Shown: positions 27,282-36,199 of the stretch, piece by piece
How the letters are laid out: every line of letters starts with the position of its first letter
Numbering within the stretch: the stretch's first letter is position 1
NCBI RefSeq assembly: GCF_000719955.1
Contig: NZ_JOII01000023.1
Location: forward strand, 27,416 to 91,415
Source: Streptomyces albidoflavus
Lineage (GTDB): Bacteria > Actinomycetota > Actinomycetes > Streptomycetales > Streptomycetaceae
Direction: 5' to 3'
Length of the DNA stretch: 64,000 bases
The notes under the pieces: generated by a model
Told to the model about the DNA's origin: nothing
The model's database searches: none
What the model saw: only the letters and a program-made list of their open reading frames with translations
Made by a program: the position numbers and the translations under genes

Positions 27282-29669
27282 GTGGCCGACGTACGCGACC
27301 GTGAGATCAGCATCGAACAGGACCACCTCGACCAGGTGTACCGGCGCCTGGAGGAGAAGATCCACGAGGCGGAGTTCCTGATGCGGGACGCGGCCCGCCG
27401 CGGCCAGGTCGGCACGCCCGGCGCGCTCGCCGAACGCGACGCCCAGGTCTTCCGGGCCGGCATCCACCTCAACCGGCTCAACAACGAGTTCGAGGACTTC
27501 CTCTTCGGCCGCATCGACCTGCTCCTCGGCAAGGACGGCGAGAAGGGCCCCGACGGCGCCTACACCTCGGTCGAACCCGCCGACGACGCGGTACGCCCCG
27601 ACGGCACCGCCGACATCGCCGAGACCCTGCACATCGGCCGCATCGGCGTCCTCGACGCCGACTACGCGCCGCTGGTCATCGACTGGCGCGCGCCAGCCGC
27701 CGCGCCCTTCTACCGTTCGACGCCCGTCGAGCCCGGCCGCGTCGTGCGCCGCCGCGTCATCCGCTCCAAGGGACGCCAGGTGCTCGGCGTCGAGGACGAC
27801 CTGATGCGCCCCGAACTGACGGCGCGGCTCGACGGCGAACCGCTCGCCGTGGTCGGCGACGGCGCCCTGATGGCCGCCCTCGGGCAGGCCCGCAGCCACA
27901 CCATGCGCGACATCGTCGCCTCCATCCAGGCCGAGCAGGACCGCGTCATCCGCGCCCCCGCCGCCTCCGTCACCCTGGTCGAGGGCGGCCCCGGCACCGG
28001 CAAGACCGCCGTCGCCCTGCACCGCGCCGCCTACCTCCTCTACCAGGACCGGCGCCGGTACGCGGGCGGCATCCTCATCGTCTCCCCGACCCCGCTCCTC
28101 GTCTCCTACACCGAGGGCGTCCTGCCCTCCCTCGGCGAGGAGGGCCAGGTCGCCATCCGCGCCCTCGGCTCCCTGGTCGACGGCGCCGAGGCCACCGCCT
28201 ACGACACCCCGGCCGCCGCCCGCGCCAAGGGCTCCGCCCGCATGGTCCAGGTGCTGCGCCGGGCCGCCCGGGGCGCCCTCGACCTCGGCACCGCCCGGCC
28301 CGCCCCGGCCGGTGAGGACGAGGAGCGGGAGGAGGTCCCCGAGGGGCAGCTCGACCTCGGCCTGCCCGCCCCCGCCGGGCCGCCCGAGCGGCTGCGCGTC
28401 GTCGCCTTCGGCCGCCGGATCGAGCTGGACGCCGCCGAACTGGGCCGCATCCGGCGCAACGCGCTCAGCGGCACCGCCCCCGTCAACCTGCTCCGGCCCC
28501 GCGCCCGCCGCCTGCTGCTCGACGCGCTGTGGGCCAGGTCGGGCGCCTCGGGCCGCCACCAGGACCCGGAACTCGCCGCCGAACTGCGCTCCGGCTTCGA
28601 CGAGGACATCCTCTCCGAGGACTCCTTCACCGCCTTCCTCGACGCCTGGTGGCCCGAGCTGACCCCGCGCGCCGTGCTCGCCGCGATGGCCGACGAGAAG
28701 CGGCTGGCCCGCTGGTCGCGGAAGGTCCTCAACCAGGGCGAGGTGCGCCGCGTCGCCCGCTCGCTGGCCCGGCTCGGCCCGATGGGGGAAGGCCCGCTCT
28801 CCGTCCACGACGTGGCCCTCCTCGACGAGCTGGAGGCCGTCCTCGGCGCCCCGCCGCGCCCGCGCCGGAAGCGTGAGGCCGATCCGCTCGACCACCTCAC
28901 GGGGCTTCAGGAGCTGATGCCGGTCCGCGAGGAGACCCAGTGGGAGCGGGCCGAGCGGCTGGCCCAGGAGCGCACCGAGTACACCCACGTCATCGTCGAC
29001 GAGGCTCAGGACCTCACGCCGATGCAGTGGCGGATGGTCGGCCGGCGCGGCCGCCAGGCCACCTGGACCGTGGTCGGCGACCCCGCCCAGTCCTCCTGGT
29101 CCGACCCGGACGAGGCCGCCGAGGCCCGCGACGAGGCGCTCGGCCGGCGGCCCCGCCGCCGCTTCACCCTGACCGTCAACTACCGCAACCCCGCCGAGAT
29201 CGCCGAACTCGCCTCCCGCGTGCTGGCCCTCGCCATGCCCGGCTCCGACTCCCCGCGCGCCGTCCGCTCCACCGGAGTCGAGCCGCGCTTCGTGGTGGCC
29301 GGGGAGCGGATGGGCGAGACGGTGCGCGCCGAGGCGGCCCGGCTGCTGGAGACGGTCGACGGCACGATCGGTGTGGTGGTCCCGATGGAGCGGCGCGAGC
29401 AGGCCGCCCGCTGGGTCGCCGGGCTCGGCGAACGGGTGGTGGCGCTCGGCTCGCTGGAGGCCAAGGGGCTGGAGTACGACGCGACGGTGGTGGTCTCCCC
29501 GGCCGAGGTGGCCGACGAGTCCCCGGCCGGGCTGCGCGTGCTGTACGTGGCGCTGACCCGGGCGACGCAGGAGCTGACGGTGGTCTCCGGGCGCCGTGAC
29601 CAGCCGGACGCGGACGGCGTGCCGGACCTGCTCCGTGACGATGTGCCGGCGGAGCTGCTGGGGGAGTGA
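27282..29669 (+). CDS. HelD-type superfamily 1 helicase
   Basis: 795 residues. N-terminal coiled coil (about 1-60) that in HelD proteins enters the RNA polymerase secondary channel; Walker A GGPGTGKTAVALHRAAYLLY near residue 235; Walker B VIVDEAQDLTPMQW; motifs NYRNPAEIAELA and VALTRATQELTVV. HelD-family ATPases pull stalled RNA polymerase off DNA, and some protect it from rifampicin. No rifamycin-associated element is seen upstream. GTG 27282 follows AAGGGGG. It stands alone, followed by the candidate RNA at 29.75 kb. Confidence 0.9.
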   Translation: MADVRDREISIEQDHLDQVYRRLEEKIHEAEFLMRDAARRGQVGTPGALAERDAQVFRAGIHLNRLNNEFEDFLFGRIDLLLGKDGEKGPDGAYTSVEPADDAVRPDGTADIAETLHIGRIGVLDADYAPLVIDWRAPAAAPFYRSTPVEPGRVVRRRVIRSKGRQVLGVEDDLMRPELTARLDGEPLAVVGDGALMAALGQARSHTMRDIVASIQAEQDRVIRAPAASVTLVEGGPGTGKTAVALHRAAYLLYQDRRRYAGGILIVSPTPLLVSYTEGVLPSLGEEGQVAIRALGSLVDGAEATAYDTPAAARAKGSARMVQVLRRAARGALDLGTARPAPAGEDEEREEVPEGQLDLGLPAPAGPPERLRVVAFGRRIELDAAELGRIRRNALSGTAPVNLLRPRARRLLLDALWARSGASGRHQDPELAAELRSGFDEDILSEDSFTAFLDAWWPELTPRAVLAAMADEKRLARWSRKVLNQGEVRRVARSLARLGPMGEGPLSVHDVALLDELEAVLGAPPRPRRKREADPLDHLTGLQELMPVREETQWERAERLAQERTEYTHVIVDEAQDLTPMQWRMVGRRGRQATWTVVGDPAQSSWSDPDEAAEARDEALGRRPRRRFTLTVNYRNPAEIAELASRVLALAMPGSDSPRAVRSTGVEPRFVVAGERMGETVRAEAARLLETVDGTIGVVVPMERREQAARWVAGLGERVVALGSLEAKGLEYDATVVVSPAEVADESPAGLRVLYVALTRATQELTVVSGRRDQPDADGVPDLLRDDVPAELLGE

Positions 29670-29710
29670 GGGGCGCCGGAGGCGGCGCGGAATCCGTTGC
29701 TCCGCAGGAG

Positions 29711-29738
29711 TGGACGGATCGGGGAGGTTTGTTAGCCT
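29711..29738 (+). promoter_or_regulatory. promoter of the candidate small RNA
   Basis: TGGACG, 16 bp, TAGCCT, placed after the helicase stop. A start near 29745 is predicted. Confidence 0.45.
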
Positions 29739-29744
29739 GGGAGA

Positions 29745-29886
29745 CGGCACCGGCTCGATCCAAGCCCCCGGGCCCAACCATAGTCGCTTCGAGCGACCAC
29801 TTGCCGCGAGGCGAGCATGGCGGGCCGGTGTCATGACTTGAGCGCGAAGGGCCCGCCTCCGTCACCGACGGAGGCGGGCCCTTCGC
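29745..29886 (+). ncRNA. candidate structured small RNA
   Basis: No open frame explains 29670-29843, yet it is highly foldable. An outer stem GGCACCGGC (29746-29754) pairs with GCCGGTGTC (29824-29832). Inside, CCAT (29778-29781) pairs with ATGG (29817-29820) and encloses two hairpins: GTCGCT-TCG-AGCGAC (29783-29797) and CTTGCC-GCGA-GGCGAG (29800-29815). It ends in a 20-bp perfect terminator. A promoter-like pair lies just upstream. A 5' leader for malic enzyme is less likely because the terminator intervenes. The family is not recognised. Confidence 0.5.
29844..29886. terminator. 20-bp perfect hairpin terminator
   Basis: Arms 29844-29863 and 29867-29886 with a three-base loop (ACC). There is no T run, as is common in Streptomyces. 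It separates the candidate RNA and helicase from the malic enzyme gene. The 29887-30168 stretch holds a possible -10 (TATGGT near 29990) and no gene. Confidence 0.85.
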
Positions 29887-30168
29887 CGTTCGTCCCCACC
29901 GCTTTCCGCCGCCCGGCCCGTCCGTGGCCCGTCGCCCCGTTCCGGCGCCCGCCACCGGGGCCGGGGGTTCCGCGTGGAGCCGGATTCTCGTATGGTGGAA
30001 TCCGTTTTCCGCCAGAGGGCTTCGAACGGGTCTCCGGCCGGGAACAAAACGTCCGTAACTCAGGCGGCTACCACGTACTGCCCGGTAGGTGCGACGATCG
30101 GACAGCACTCGCCACGCACAGAGGTGGCCGGTGTGTATGCGAACCAGGGAAAGCAGAGGAAGTCGGCC

Positions 30169-31599
30169 ATGGCAACGGCGCCCAGCGTCTCCTACTCGAT
30201 GACGGTCCGGCTGGAAGTGCCCGCCAGCGGCACCGCGGTCTCCCAGCTCACCACGGCCGTGGAGTCCCACGGCGGCTCGGTGACCGGCCTCGACGTCACC
30301 GCCTCCGGCCACGAGGCCCTCCGGATCGACGTCACCATCGCCGCGAGCTCCACCGCGCACGCCGACGAGATCGTCGAAGGCCTGCGCGGCATCGACGGCG
30401 TCGTGCTCGGCAAGGTCTCCGACCGTACGTTCCTGATGCACCTCGGCGGCAAGATCGAGATGGCGTCCAAGCACCCCATCCGCAACCGCGACGACCTCTC
30501 CATGGTCTACACGCCCGGCGTCGCCCGGGTCTGCATGGCCATCGCCGAGAACCCCGAGGACGCCCGCCGCCTCACCATCAAGCGCAACTCGGTCGCCGTG
30601 GTCACCGACGGCTCGGCCGTCCTGGGCCTCGGCAACATCGGCCCGAAGGCCGCGCTGCCGGTGATGGAGGGCAAGGCGGCGCTCTTCAAGCGGTTCGCCG
30701 GGATCGACGCCTGGCCGATCTGCCTGGACACCCAGGACAGCGACGCGATCGTCGAGATCGTCAAGGCCATCGCCCCCGGCTTCGCCGGCATCAACCTGGA
30801 GGACATCTCGGCGCCGCGCTGCTTCGAGATCGAGGCCCGGCTCCGCGAGGCGCTGGACATCCCCGTCTTCCACGACGACCAGCACGGCACCGCCATCGTC
30901 GTCCTCGCCGCGCTCACCAACGCGCTGCGCGTGGTCGGCAAGTCCATCGGCGACGTCCGGGTCGTCATGTCCGGCGCGGGCGCGGCCGGCACCGCCATCC
31001 TCAAGCTGCTGCTGGCCGCCGGGGTCAAGCACGCCGTCGTCGCCGACATCCACGGTGTCGTCCACGCCGGCCGCGACGACCTGGTCGGCGCCGAGGCGGA
31101 CTCCCCGCTGCGCTGGATCGCCGACAACACCAACCCCGAGGGCGTCACCGGCACCCTCAAGGAGGCCGTGGTCGGCGCCGACGTCTTCATCGGCGTCTCC
31201 GCCCCCAACGTCCTGGACGGCGCCGACGTGGCCGCCATGGCCGAGGGCGCCATCGTCTTCGCGCTGGCCAACCCGGACCCGGAGGTCGACCCGGCGGTGG
31301 CCCGCGAGACCGCCGCCGTCGTCGCGACCGGCCGCTCGGACTTCCCCAACCAGATCAACAACGTGCTGGTCTTCCCGGGTGTCTTCCGCGGCCTGCTGGA
31401 CGCCCAGTCGCACACGGTCAACACCGAGATGATGCTGGCCGCCGCCGGCGCCCTGGCCGACGTCGTCGCCGAGGACGAGGTCAACGCCAACTACATCATC
31501 CCGAGCGTCTTCAACGACAAGGTGGCCGGCGCGGTCGCCGACGCGGTCAGCAGCGCCGCCAAGGCGGTCGGCGCGGCCCCCGCCCCCAGCGCCGTCTGA
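30169..31599 (+). CDS. NAD-dependent malic enzyme with ACT domain
   Basis: 476 residues. Converts malate to pyruvate and CO2, linking the TCA cycle to pyruvate. N-terminal ACT-like domain (about 6-85, MTVRLEVPASGTAVSQLTTAVESHGGSV) that may bind an amino-acid effector; malic domain with YTPGVARVC and FAGINLEDISAPRCFEIE (metal-binding acidic residues), FHDDQHGTA; NAD domain VVMSGAGAAGTAIL. It corresponds by synteny to the malate oxidoreductase beside hup. ATG 30169 follows GAGGA by eight bases. Likely monocistronic. Confidence 0.93.
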   Translation: MATAPSVSYSMTVRLEVPASGTAVSQLTTAVESHGGSVTGLDVTASGHEALRIDVTIAASSTAHADEIVEGLRGIDGVVLGKVSDRTFLMHLGGKIEMASKHPIRNRDDLSMVYTPGVARVCMAIAENPEDARRLTIKRNSVAVVTDGSAVLGLGNIGPKAALPVMEGKAALFKRFAGIDAWPICLDTQDSDAIVEIVKAIAPGFAGINLEDISAPRCFEIEARLREALDIPVFHDDQHGTAIVVLAALTNALRVVGKSIGDVRVVMSGAGAAGTAILKLLLAAGVKHAVVADIHGVVHAGRDDLVGAEADSPLRWIADNTNPEGVTGTLKEAVVGADVFIGVSAPNVLDGADVAAMAEGAIVFALANPDPEVDPAVARETAAVVATGRSDFPNQINNVLVFPGVFRGLLDAQSHTVNTEMMLAAAGALADVVAEDEVNANYIIPSVFNDKVAGAVADAVSSAAKAVGAAPAPSAV

Positions 31600-31613
31600 C
31601 ACCCGCCCGGGTG

Positions 31614-31663
31614 CCGCCGCCCCCGCCGTACGCCTGAACGGGGGTGGCGCACGGGGGCGGCGG
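31614..31663 (+). terminator. malic enzyme terminator
   Basis: CCGCCGCCCCCG (31614-31625) is complementary to CGGGGGCGGCGG (31652-31663), enclosing a 26-nt loop. Confidence 0.6.
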
Positions 31664-32005
31664 ACCGGCGCGTCGCGGAAGAGCCCGGCCGCCCCCGCTC
31701 TAGGGTGGCGAAACGGCGCGGGAGCCGCCCTCACGGGCGGGCGCCCGGCCCTGCGGTCCGCTGCCGAGAGCGGACGGAGCGTCACGATCCGAGGCCGTGG
31801 CGCTGTCCGTGTGACTCTCACGGGTGCCGGATTGGCTTTCGCGCCGCAGGTGGGGGCAGGATGCCTCTTCGAGGGCTACGTCCAGGGTGAACCCGGGCGG
31901 AAGAGAGTCCGACGACGGACCCGGTTACAGGGCTCCTCGGGGGGCCCTGGCAGCATCGGCTTCGATCTCACGCCTCAACGGCAAGATGAACACGGGAGTA
32001 CAAAC

Positions 32006-32287
32006 ATGAACCGCAGTGAGCTGGTGGCCGCCCTGGCCGACCGCGCCGAGGTGACCCGCAAGGACGCCGACGCCGTGCTGGCCGCGTTCGCCGAGGTCGT
32101 CGGCGACATCGTCTCCAAGGGCGACGAGAAGGTCACCATCCCCGGTTTCCTGACCTTCGAGCGCACCCACCGTGCCGCTCGCACCGCCCGCAACCCGCAG
32201 ACCGGCGAGCCGATCCAGATTCCGGCCGGCTACAGCGTCAAGGTCTCCGCGGGCTCCAAGCTCAAGGAAGCCGCCAAGGGCAAGTAA
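32006..32287 (+). CDS. hup: HU-type nucleoid protein
   Basis: 93 residues, the short HU form without the Lys/Ala-rich tail. It has the HU signature MNRSELVAALADRAEVTRKDA and the DNA-bending arm GFLTFERTHRAARTARNPQTGEPIQIPA. It binds and bends DNA without sequence specificity in vegetative cells. GGGAG lies 7 nt before ATG 32006. The long upstream gap (31664-32005, 340 bp) shows no gene and presumably carries the promoter and leader; no clear -35/-10 pair was found. A 19-bp terminator follows. Confidence 0.96.
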   Translation: MNRSELVAALADRAEVTRKDADAVLAAFAEVVGDIVSKGDEKVTIPGFLTFERTHRAARTARNPQTGEPIQIPAGYSVKVSAGSKLKEAAKGK

Positions 32288-32370
32288 GGCCCGAAGGGCG
32301 CGCCAGCCGGCCGCCGCACCGCCCCAGCGGCGGAGAGCGGCAGCCCGTGGACCGCGCGCCGCAGGGACAG

Positions 32371-32413
32371 CGAAGGGGGGCGGCCACCCGCAGTGGGTGG
32401 CCGCCCCCCTTCG
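32371..32413. terminator. hup terminator, 19-bp stem
   Basis: CGAAGGGGGGCGGCCACCC (32371-32389), loop GCAGT, and the exact complement (32395-32413). Confidence 0.9.
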
Positions 32414-32510
32414 GCGTGCCCGGACCCCGGCAGGGCTCTGAGCAGGGCCGTACGCCCGTTCAGGGCCACGCGGCGACCGGGGCGGGGCCCGGACACCCGC
32501 AGCCCCCGCA

Positions 32511-32558
32511 CAGCGCTGAGGCGGCCGTACGCGCCTGCGTACGGCCGCCTCAGCGCTG
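32511..32558. terminator. 22-bp perfect hairpin between hup and murA
   Basis: Arms 32511-32532 and 32537-32558 with loop GCCT. It lies just after the murA stop on the minus strand, so it is the probable murA terminator and a backstop for hup. Confidence 0.88.
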
Positions 32559-32588
32559 GTCAGCGGGGCCGGAGCACCGGCCCGGGGG

Positions 32589-33929
32589 TCAGCCCAGGGC
32601 CTTGCCCGGCAGCTCGACCTTGCCGCCCAGCTCGACCAGCTTGTCGAGGAAGTTCTCGTAACCCCGGTTGATCAGGTCGATGCCGTGCACCCGGGAGGTG
32701 CCCTGCGCGGCCAGTGCCGCGATCAGGTACGAGAAGCCGCCGCGCAGGTCGGGGATGACCAGGTCGGCGCCCTGGAGGCGGGTCGGGCCGGAGACGACCG
32801 CCGAGTGCAGGAAGTTCCGCTGGCCGAAGCGGCAGTCCGAGCCGCCCAGGCACTCGCGGTACAGCTGGATGTGGGCACCCATCTGGTTGAGCGCGGAGGT
32901 GAAGCCGAGCCGCGACTCGTAGACCGTCTCGTGGATGATCGACAGGCCGGTGGCCTGGGTCAGCGCCACCACCAGCGGCTGCTGCCAGTCGGTCTGGAAG
33001 CCGGGGTGCACGTCCGTCTCCAGCGCGATGGCGTTGAGCTGGCCGCCCGGGTGCCAGAAGCGGATGCCCTCGTCGTCGATCTCGAAGGCGCCGCCGACCT
33101 TGCGGTAGGTGTTGAGGAAGGTCATCATCGAGCGCTGCTGGGCGCCGCGCACGTAGATGTTGCCCTCGGTGGCCAGCGCGGCCGACGCCCAGGAGGCCGC
33201 CTCCAGGCGGTCCGGGAGCGCCCGGTGGCGGTAGCCGCCGAGCTTGTCGACACCGGTCACCCGGATGGTCCGGTCGGTGTCCATCGCGATGATGGCACCC
33301 ATCTTCTGGAGGACGCAGATCAGGTCCTCGATCTCCGGCTCCACCGCCGCGTTGGACAGCTCGGTGACGCCCTCCGCGAGCACCGCGGTCAGCAGCACCT
33401 GCTCGGTCGCGCCGACCGAGGGGTACGGCAGCTCGATCTTGGTGCCGCGCAGCCGCTGCGGGGCCTCCAGGTACTGGCCGTCCGCGCGCTTCTCGATCTT
33501 CGCGCCGAACTGCCGCAGCACCTCGAAGTGGAAGTCGATCGGCCGGCCGCCGATGTCGCAGCCGCCGAGCCCCGGGATGAAGGCGTGGCCGAGCCGGTGC
33601 AGCAGCGGGCCGCAGAAGAGGATGGGGATGCGCGAGGAGCCGGCGTGCGCGTCGATGTCCGCGACGTTGGCGCTCTCCACGTGCGACGGGTCCATGACCA
33701 GCTCGCCCGGCTCGTCACCGGGGCGCACGGTCACGCCGTGCAGCTGGAGCAGACCGCGGACCACCCGGACGTCGCGGATGTCGGGGACGTTGCCCAGCCG
33801 GCTCGGGGCGCTGCCGAGCAGCGCGGCGACCATCGCCTTGGGCACGAGGTTCTTCGCGCCACGGACCCGGATCTCGCCCTCCAGCGGGGTTCCGCCGTGG
33901 ACCAGCAGTACATCGTCGTTGACGGTCAT
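32589..33929 (-). CDS. murA: UDP-N-acetylglucosamine 1-carboxyvinyltransferase
   Basis: 446 residues. MurA transfers enolpyruvate from PEP to UDP-GlcNAc, the first committed step of peptidoglycan synthesis. The EPSP-synthase fold is evident (VHGGTPLEGEIRVRGAKNLVPKAMVAALL; GGCDIGGRPIDFH; ETDVHPGFQTDWQQP). Cys in GGCDIGGRP is in the position of the PEP-attacking, fosfomycin-reactive cysteine. ATG 33929 is the start. The promoter predicted at 34072-34100 gives a leader of about 135 nt with interleaved hairpins, so leader control is possible. Streptomyces usually carry a second murA. Confidence 0.96.
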   Translation of the reverse strand: MTVNDDVLLVHGGTPLEGEIRVRGAKNLVPKAMVAALLGSAPSRLGNVPDIRDVRVVRGLLQLHGVTVRPGDEPGELVMDPSHVESANVADIDAHAGSSRIPILFCGPLLHRLGHAFIPGLGGCDIGGRPIDFHFEVLRQFGAKIEKRADGQYLEAPQRLRGTKIELPYPSVGATEQVLLTAVLAEGVTELSNAAVEPEIEDLICVLQKMGAIIAMDTDRTIRVTGVDKLGGYRHRALPDRLEAASWASAALATEGNIYVRGAQQRSMMTFLNTYRKVGGAFEIDDEGIRFWHPGGQLNAIALETDVHPGFQTDWQQPLVVALTQATGLSIIHETVYESRLGFTSALNQMGAHIQLYRECLGGSDCRFGQRNFLHSAVVSGPTRLQGADLVIPDLRGGFSYLIAALAAQGTSRVHGIDLINRGYENFLDKLVELGGKVELPGKALG

Positions 33930-33960
33930 GAATCTCGCGTTCCGATGAAAGGGGCAGGGC

Positions 33961-34100
33961 CGTGCCCGGCACGCGGCGCTCGCCCGCCGAGGACCGGGCC
34001 CGGGCACGCGTGATCCGCCCCGGGCGCCGCTCCTCGGCGGGCGGACACCGCCTGCCACGGCACCAGGCAAGCGTAATGGCCCGCCACCCCCCTTGAGTAA
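33961..34100 (-). promoter_or_regulatory. murA promoter and structured leader
   Basis: On the minus strand, TTACTC (34095-34100), 17 bp, ATTACG (34072-34077) form a promoter. The leader then holds GCCTG/CAGGC (34050-34068) and two crossing pairs: 13-bp arms 34031-34043 with 33981-33993, and 9-bp arms 34000-34008 with 33961-33969. Crossing arms mean a pseudoknot or two alternative folds. The gap 34101-34279 shows no gene. Confidence 0.5.
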
Positions 34101-34279
34101 GGCCGAGGGGTGCCCGGAAGCGTCATGAATTCGCCACAACACGTACGGTTCGGAACCGGTCGCGGACGGTCACCGGCCCGCGTGCGCGCCCACCGCGCCT
34201 CCGTGCGCCCTGAGCTGCGCACCCACGGATGGCGCGGAGCGCTCCCCGCGCGCACCCCCCATGCGGGATCATGGGCGAC

Positions 34280-34852
34280 ATGACCGAGGTGTCCTCGCTC
34301 ACAGGGCGACTGCTCGTGGCCACCCCCGCACTCGCCGACCCGCATTTCGACCGGGCGGTGGTCCTCCTCCTCGACCACGACGCCGAGGGGTCCCTCGGCG
34401 TGGTCCTCAACCGGCCCACCCCGGTCGGGGTCGGCGACATCCTGGAGGGGTGGGGCGAGCTGGCGGGCGACCCCGGCGTCGTCTTCCAGGGCGGGCCCGT
34501 CTCCCTCGACTCCGCCCTCGGCGTCGCCGTCATCCCCGGCGGACCCGGCTGCACGGACCCGCCGCTCGGCTGGCGCCCGGTGCACGGCGCGATCGGCCTC
34601 GTCGACCTGGAGGCCCCGCCCGAACTCCTCGCCGCCGCCCTCGGCTCCCTGCGGATCTTCGCCGGGTACGCGGGCTGGGGCCCCGGCCAGCTGGAGGAGG
34701 AGCTGGTCCAAGGCGCCTGGTACGTCGTGGAGTCCGAGCCCGGGGACATCTCCGCCCCCCGCCCCGAGGGTCTGTGGCGGGCGGTCCTGCGCCGCCAGCG
34801 CAGCGAGCTGGCGATGATCGCGACCTACCCCGACGACCCCTCGCTGAACTGA
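34280..34852 (+). CDS. YqgE/AlgH family protein (UPF0301, DUF179)
   Basis: 190 residues: SLTGRLLVATPALADPHFDRAVVLLLDHDAEGSLGVVLNRP is the family start, followed by FQGGPV and IFAGYAGWGPGQLEEEL. The biochemical role of the family is not established. The start is ATG 34280 rather than ATG 34271, because a GATCAT -10-like box lies at leaderless distance. It runs divergently from murA. Confidence 0.92.
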   Translation: MTEVSSLTGRLLVATPALADPHFDRAVVLLLDHDAEGSLGVVLNRPTPVGVGDILEGWGELAGDPGVVFQGGPVSLDSALGVAVIPGGPGCTDPPLGWRPVHGAIGLVDLEAPPELLAAALGSLRIFAGYAGWGPGQLEEELVQGAWYVVESEPGDISAPRPEGLWRAVLRRQRSELAMIATYPDDPSLN

Positions 34853-34914
34853 CCCGCCCCCACGCGGCGGGCGCCAGCCCGGGGACGCGCCGGGGCTGGG
34901 TACCCTTGGACTCC

Positions 34915-35208
34915 ATGAGCACTCTTGAGCCCGAGCGCGGGGCAGGTACGGGGACCCTCGTAGAGCCGACGCCGCAGACCTCCAGCGGCGACGGCGACCA
35001 CGAGCGCTACGCCCATTACGTCCAGAAGGACAAGATCATGGCCAGTGCCCTCGACGGCACTCCCGTGGTCGCCCTCTGCGGCAAGGTCTGGGTCCCCGGG
35101 CGGGACCCCAAGAAGTACCCGGTGTGTCCGATGTGCAAGGAGATCTACGAGTCCATGGGCCCGGGCGGCGACAAGGGCAAGGGCGGCGGGGACAAGGACA
35201 AGAAGTAG
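34915..35208 (+). CDS. DUF3039 zinc-motif protein
   Basis: 97 residues. The core DHERYAHYVQKDKIMASALDGTPVVALCGKVWVP...CPMCKEIYE has one Cys plus a CPMC pair and a conserved His, typical of the actinobacterial DUF3039 family, and likely binds zinc. The tail is Gly/Lys-rich. TACCCT (34901-34906) lies eight bases before ATG 34915, so it may be leaderless. Function unknown. Confidence 0.85.
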   Translation: MSTLEPERGAGTGTLVEPTPQTSSGDGDHERYAHYVQKDKIMASALDGTPVVALCGKVWVPGRDPKKYPVCPMCKEIYESMGPGGDKGKGGGDKDKK

Positions 35209-35303
35209 GGCCGCCCTTTCACCGGGCCCCTCTGCACGTCCTCGACCCCTTTCCCGTATCCCTTTCCCCATCTCCCCATCCCTGCTCTGCCCGCGCGGAC
35301 TCG

Positions 35304-35347
35304 GCCCCCGGGGCGCCCCTTACGGGGGGTGCTGCCGGGGGCTTTTT
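35304..35347 (+). terminator. intrinsic terminator with T5 run
   Basis: GCCCCCGG (35304-35311) pairs with CCGGGGGC (35335-35342) around a GC-rich inner loop, followed by TTTTT. Confidence 0.85.
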
Positions 35348-35365
35348 GCTGGGCTGGGGTGGGGT

Positions 35366-35887
35366 GGCCTCAAGCGCCGGCCGGGCTCAGTGGCCTCAAG
35401 CGCCGGCCGGGCTGATTTTGGCCTCACGCGCCGGCCGGGCTGGAATTGGGCTGGGGTGGGGTGTCCGGCTGTCGACCCGAAGCCCGGCCGGCGACTGAGG
35501 CCGTCGGTGAGCCGCGCTCTGTGGCGGAGTTCGGCTGGCGATTCCTCAAGCCGGGCCGGCGTTTGAGGCCACCGAGCCGGGCCGGCGTTTGAGGCCATCT
35601 GTGACGCGCGCCTTGCGGCGGCCGGTCCGGCCGCGTCGCTCCTGACCGGGCCTCACCCTTCTAGCCCGGCCGGCGCTTGAGGCCGTCTTTGACGTGCGCG
35701 TAGGCGCCGGAGCCCAGCGGGGTCATTCCTAGCCCGGCCGGCGCTTGAGGCCATCTGTGACGCGGGCGCGGGTGTCGGAGCGCAGCCGGATCGCTCCCAG
35801 CCCGGCCGGCGTTTGAGGCCATCTTCAGGCCGCGTGGCGGCGGGGTCGGGCCGCCCCCTTCTCGCAGCCCGGCCGGCGCTTGAGGCC
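35366..35887. repeat. cluster of 10 dispersed ~22-bp repeats, 3 forward then 7 reverse
   Basis: Forward copies begin at 35366, 35392 and 35420 (core CCTCAAGCGCCGGCCGGGCT). Reverse copies begin at 35481, 35548, 35575, 35664, 35731, 35799 and 35866 (core AGCCCGGCCGGCGCTTGAGG). Several reverse copies are followed by a conserved tail (CATCTGTGACG or GTCTTTGACG). No gene is supported in 35348-36100. Confidence 0.9.
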
Positions 35888-36104
35888 ACCTCGCCGGCCC
35901 CGCCCAGGAGGCGCCCGAAGGGCCCCCGGCCCGGCCGCCAGGCCGAGTTCGTTCGTGCCGCGGCCGGAAGCGGCTCAAGCCCCATGTGCCCGCGAGGGCC
36001 GGACCGGGGGCGCCCCCCGGGTGAACGCCCGCACAGCGCACCCCAGTTGAGAGCGGGAGCTCAACTCCCCCCACCCCCCTGACCCCCTACTGACGAGTCC
36101 CCCC

Positions 36105-36133
36105 TTGTCGGGCGGCGACAGCCGCCCTACGCT
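36105..36133 (+). promoter_or_regulatory. promoter of the sugar ABC/hexosaminidase operon
   Basis: TTGTCG, 17-bp spacer, TACGCT. A start near 36140 is expected. Confidence 0.6.
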
Positions 36134-36159
36134 CCTGCTGTTGTGCAGCGCGAAACAAG

Positions 36160-36178
36160 CGTTGCAGAGAATGCAACG
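36160..36178. promoter_or_regulatory. operator-like palindrome CGTTGCA-N5-TGCAACG
   Basis: Perfect seven-base arms around GAGAA, located about 20-38 bases after the predicted transcription start and before the lipoprotein ATG. The position fits a repressor that blocks elongation or open-complex escape. It does not match the DasR consensus. No regulator gene is adjacent. Confidence 0.6.
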
Positions 36179-36199
36179 TGCCTATGTGAGGGACCCCGG

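Noticed and set aside
36140..36199. DasR (dre) site before the sugar importer
   Set aside because: The palindrome CGTTGCA-N5-TGCAACG does not fit the dre consensus.
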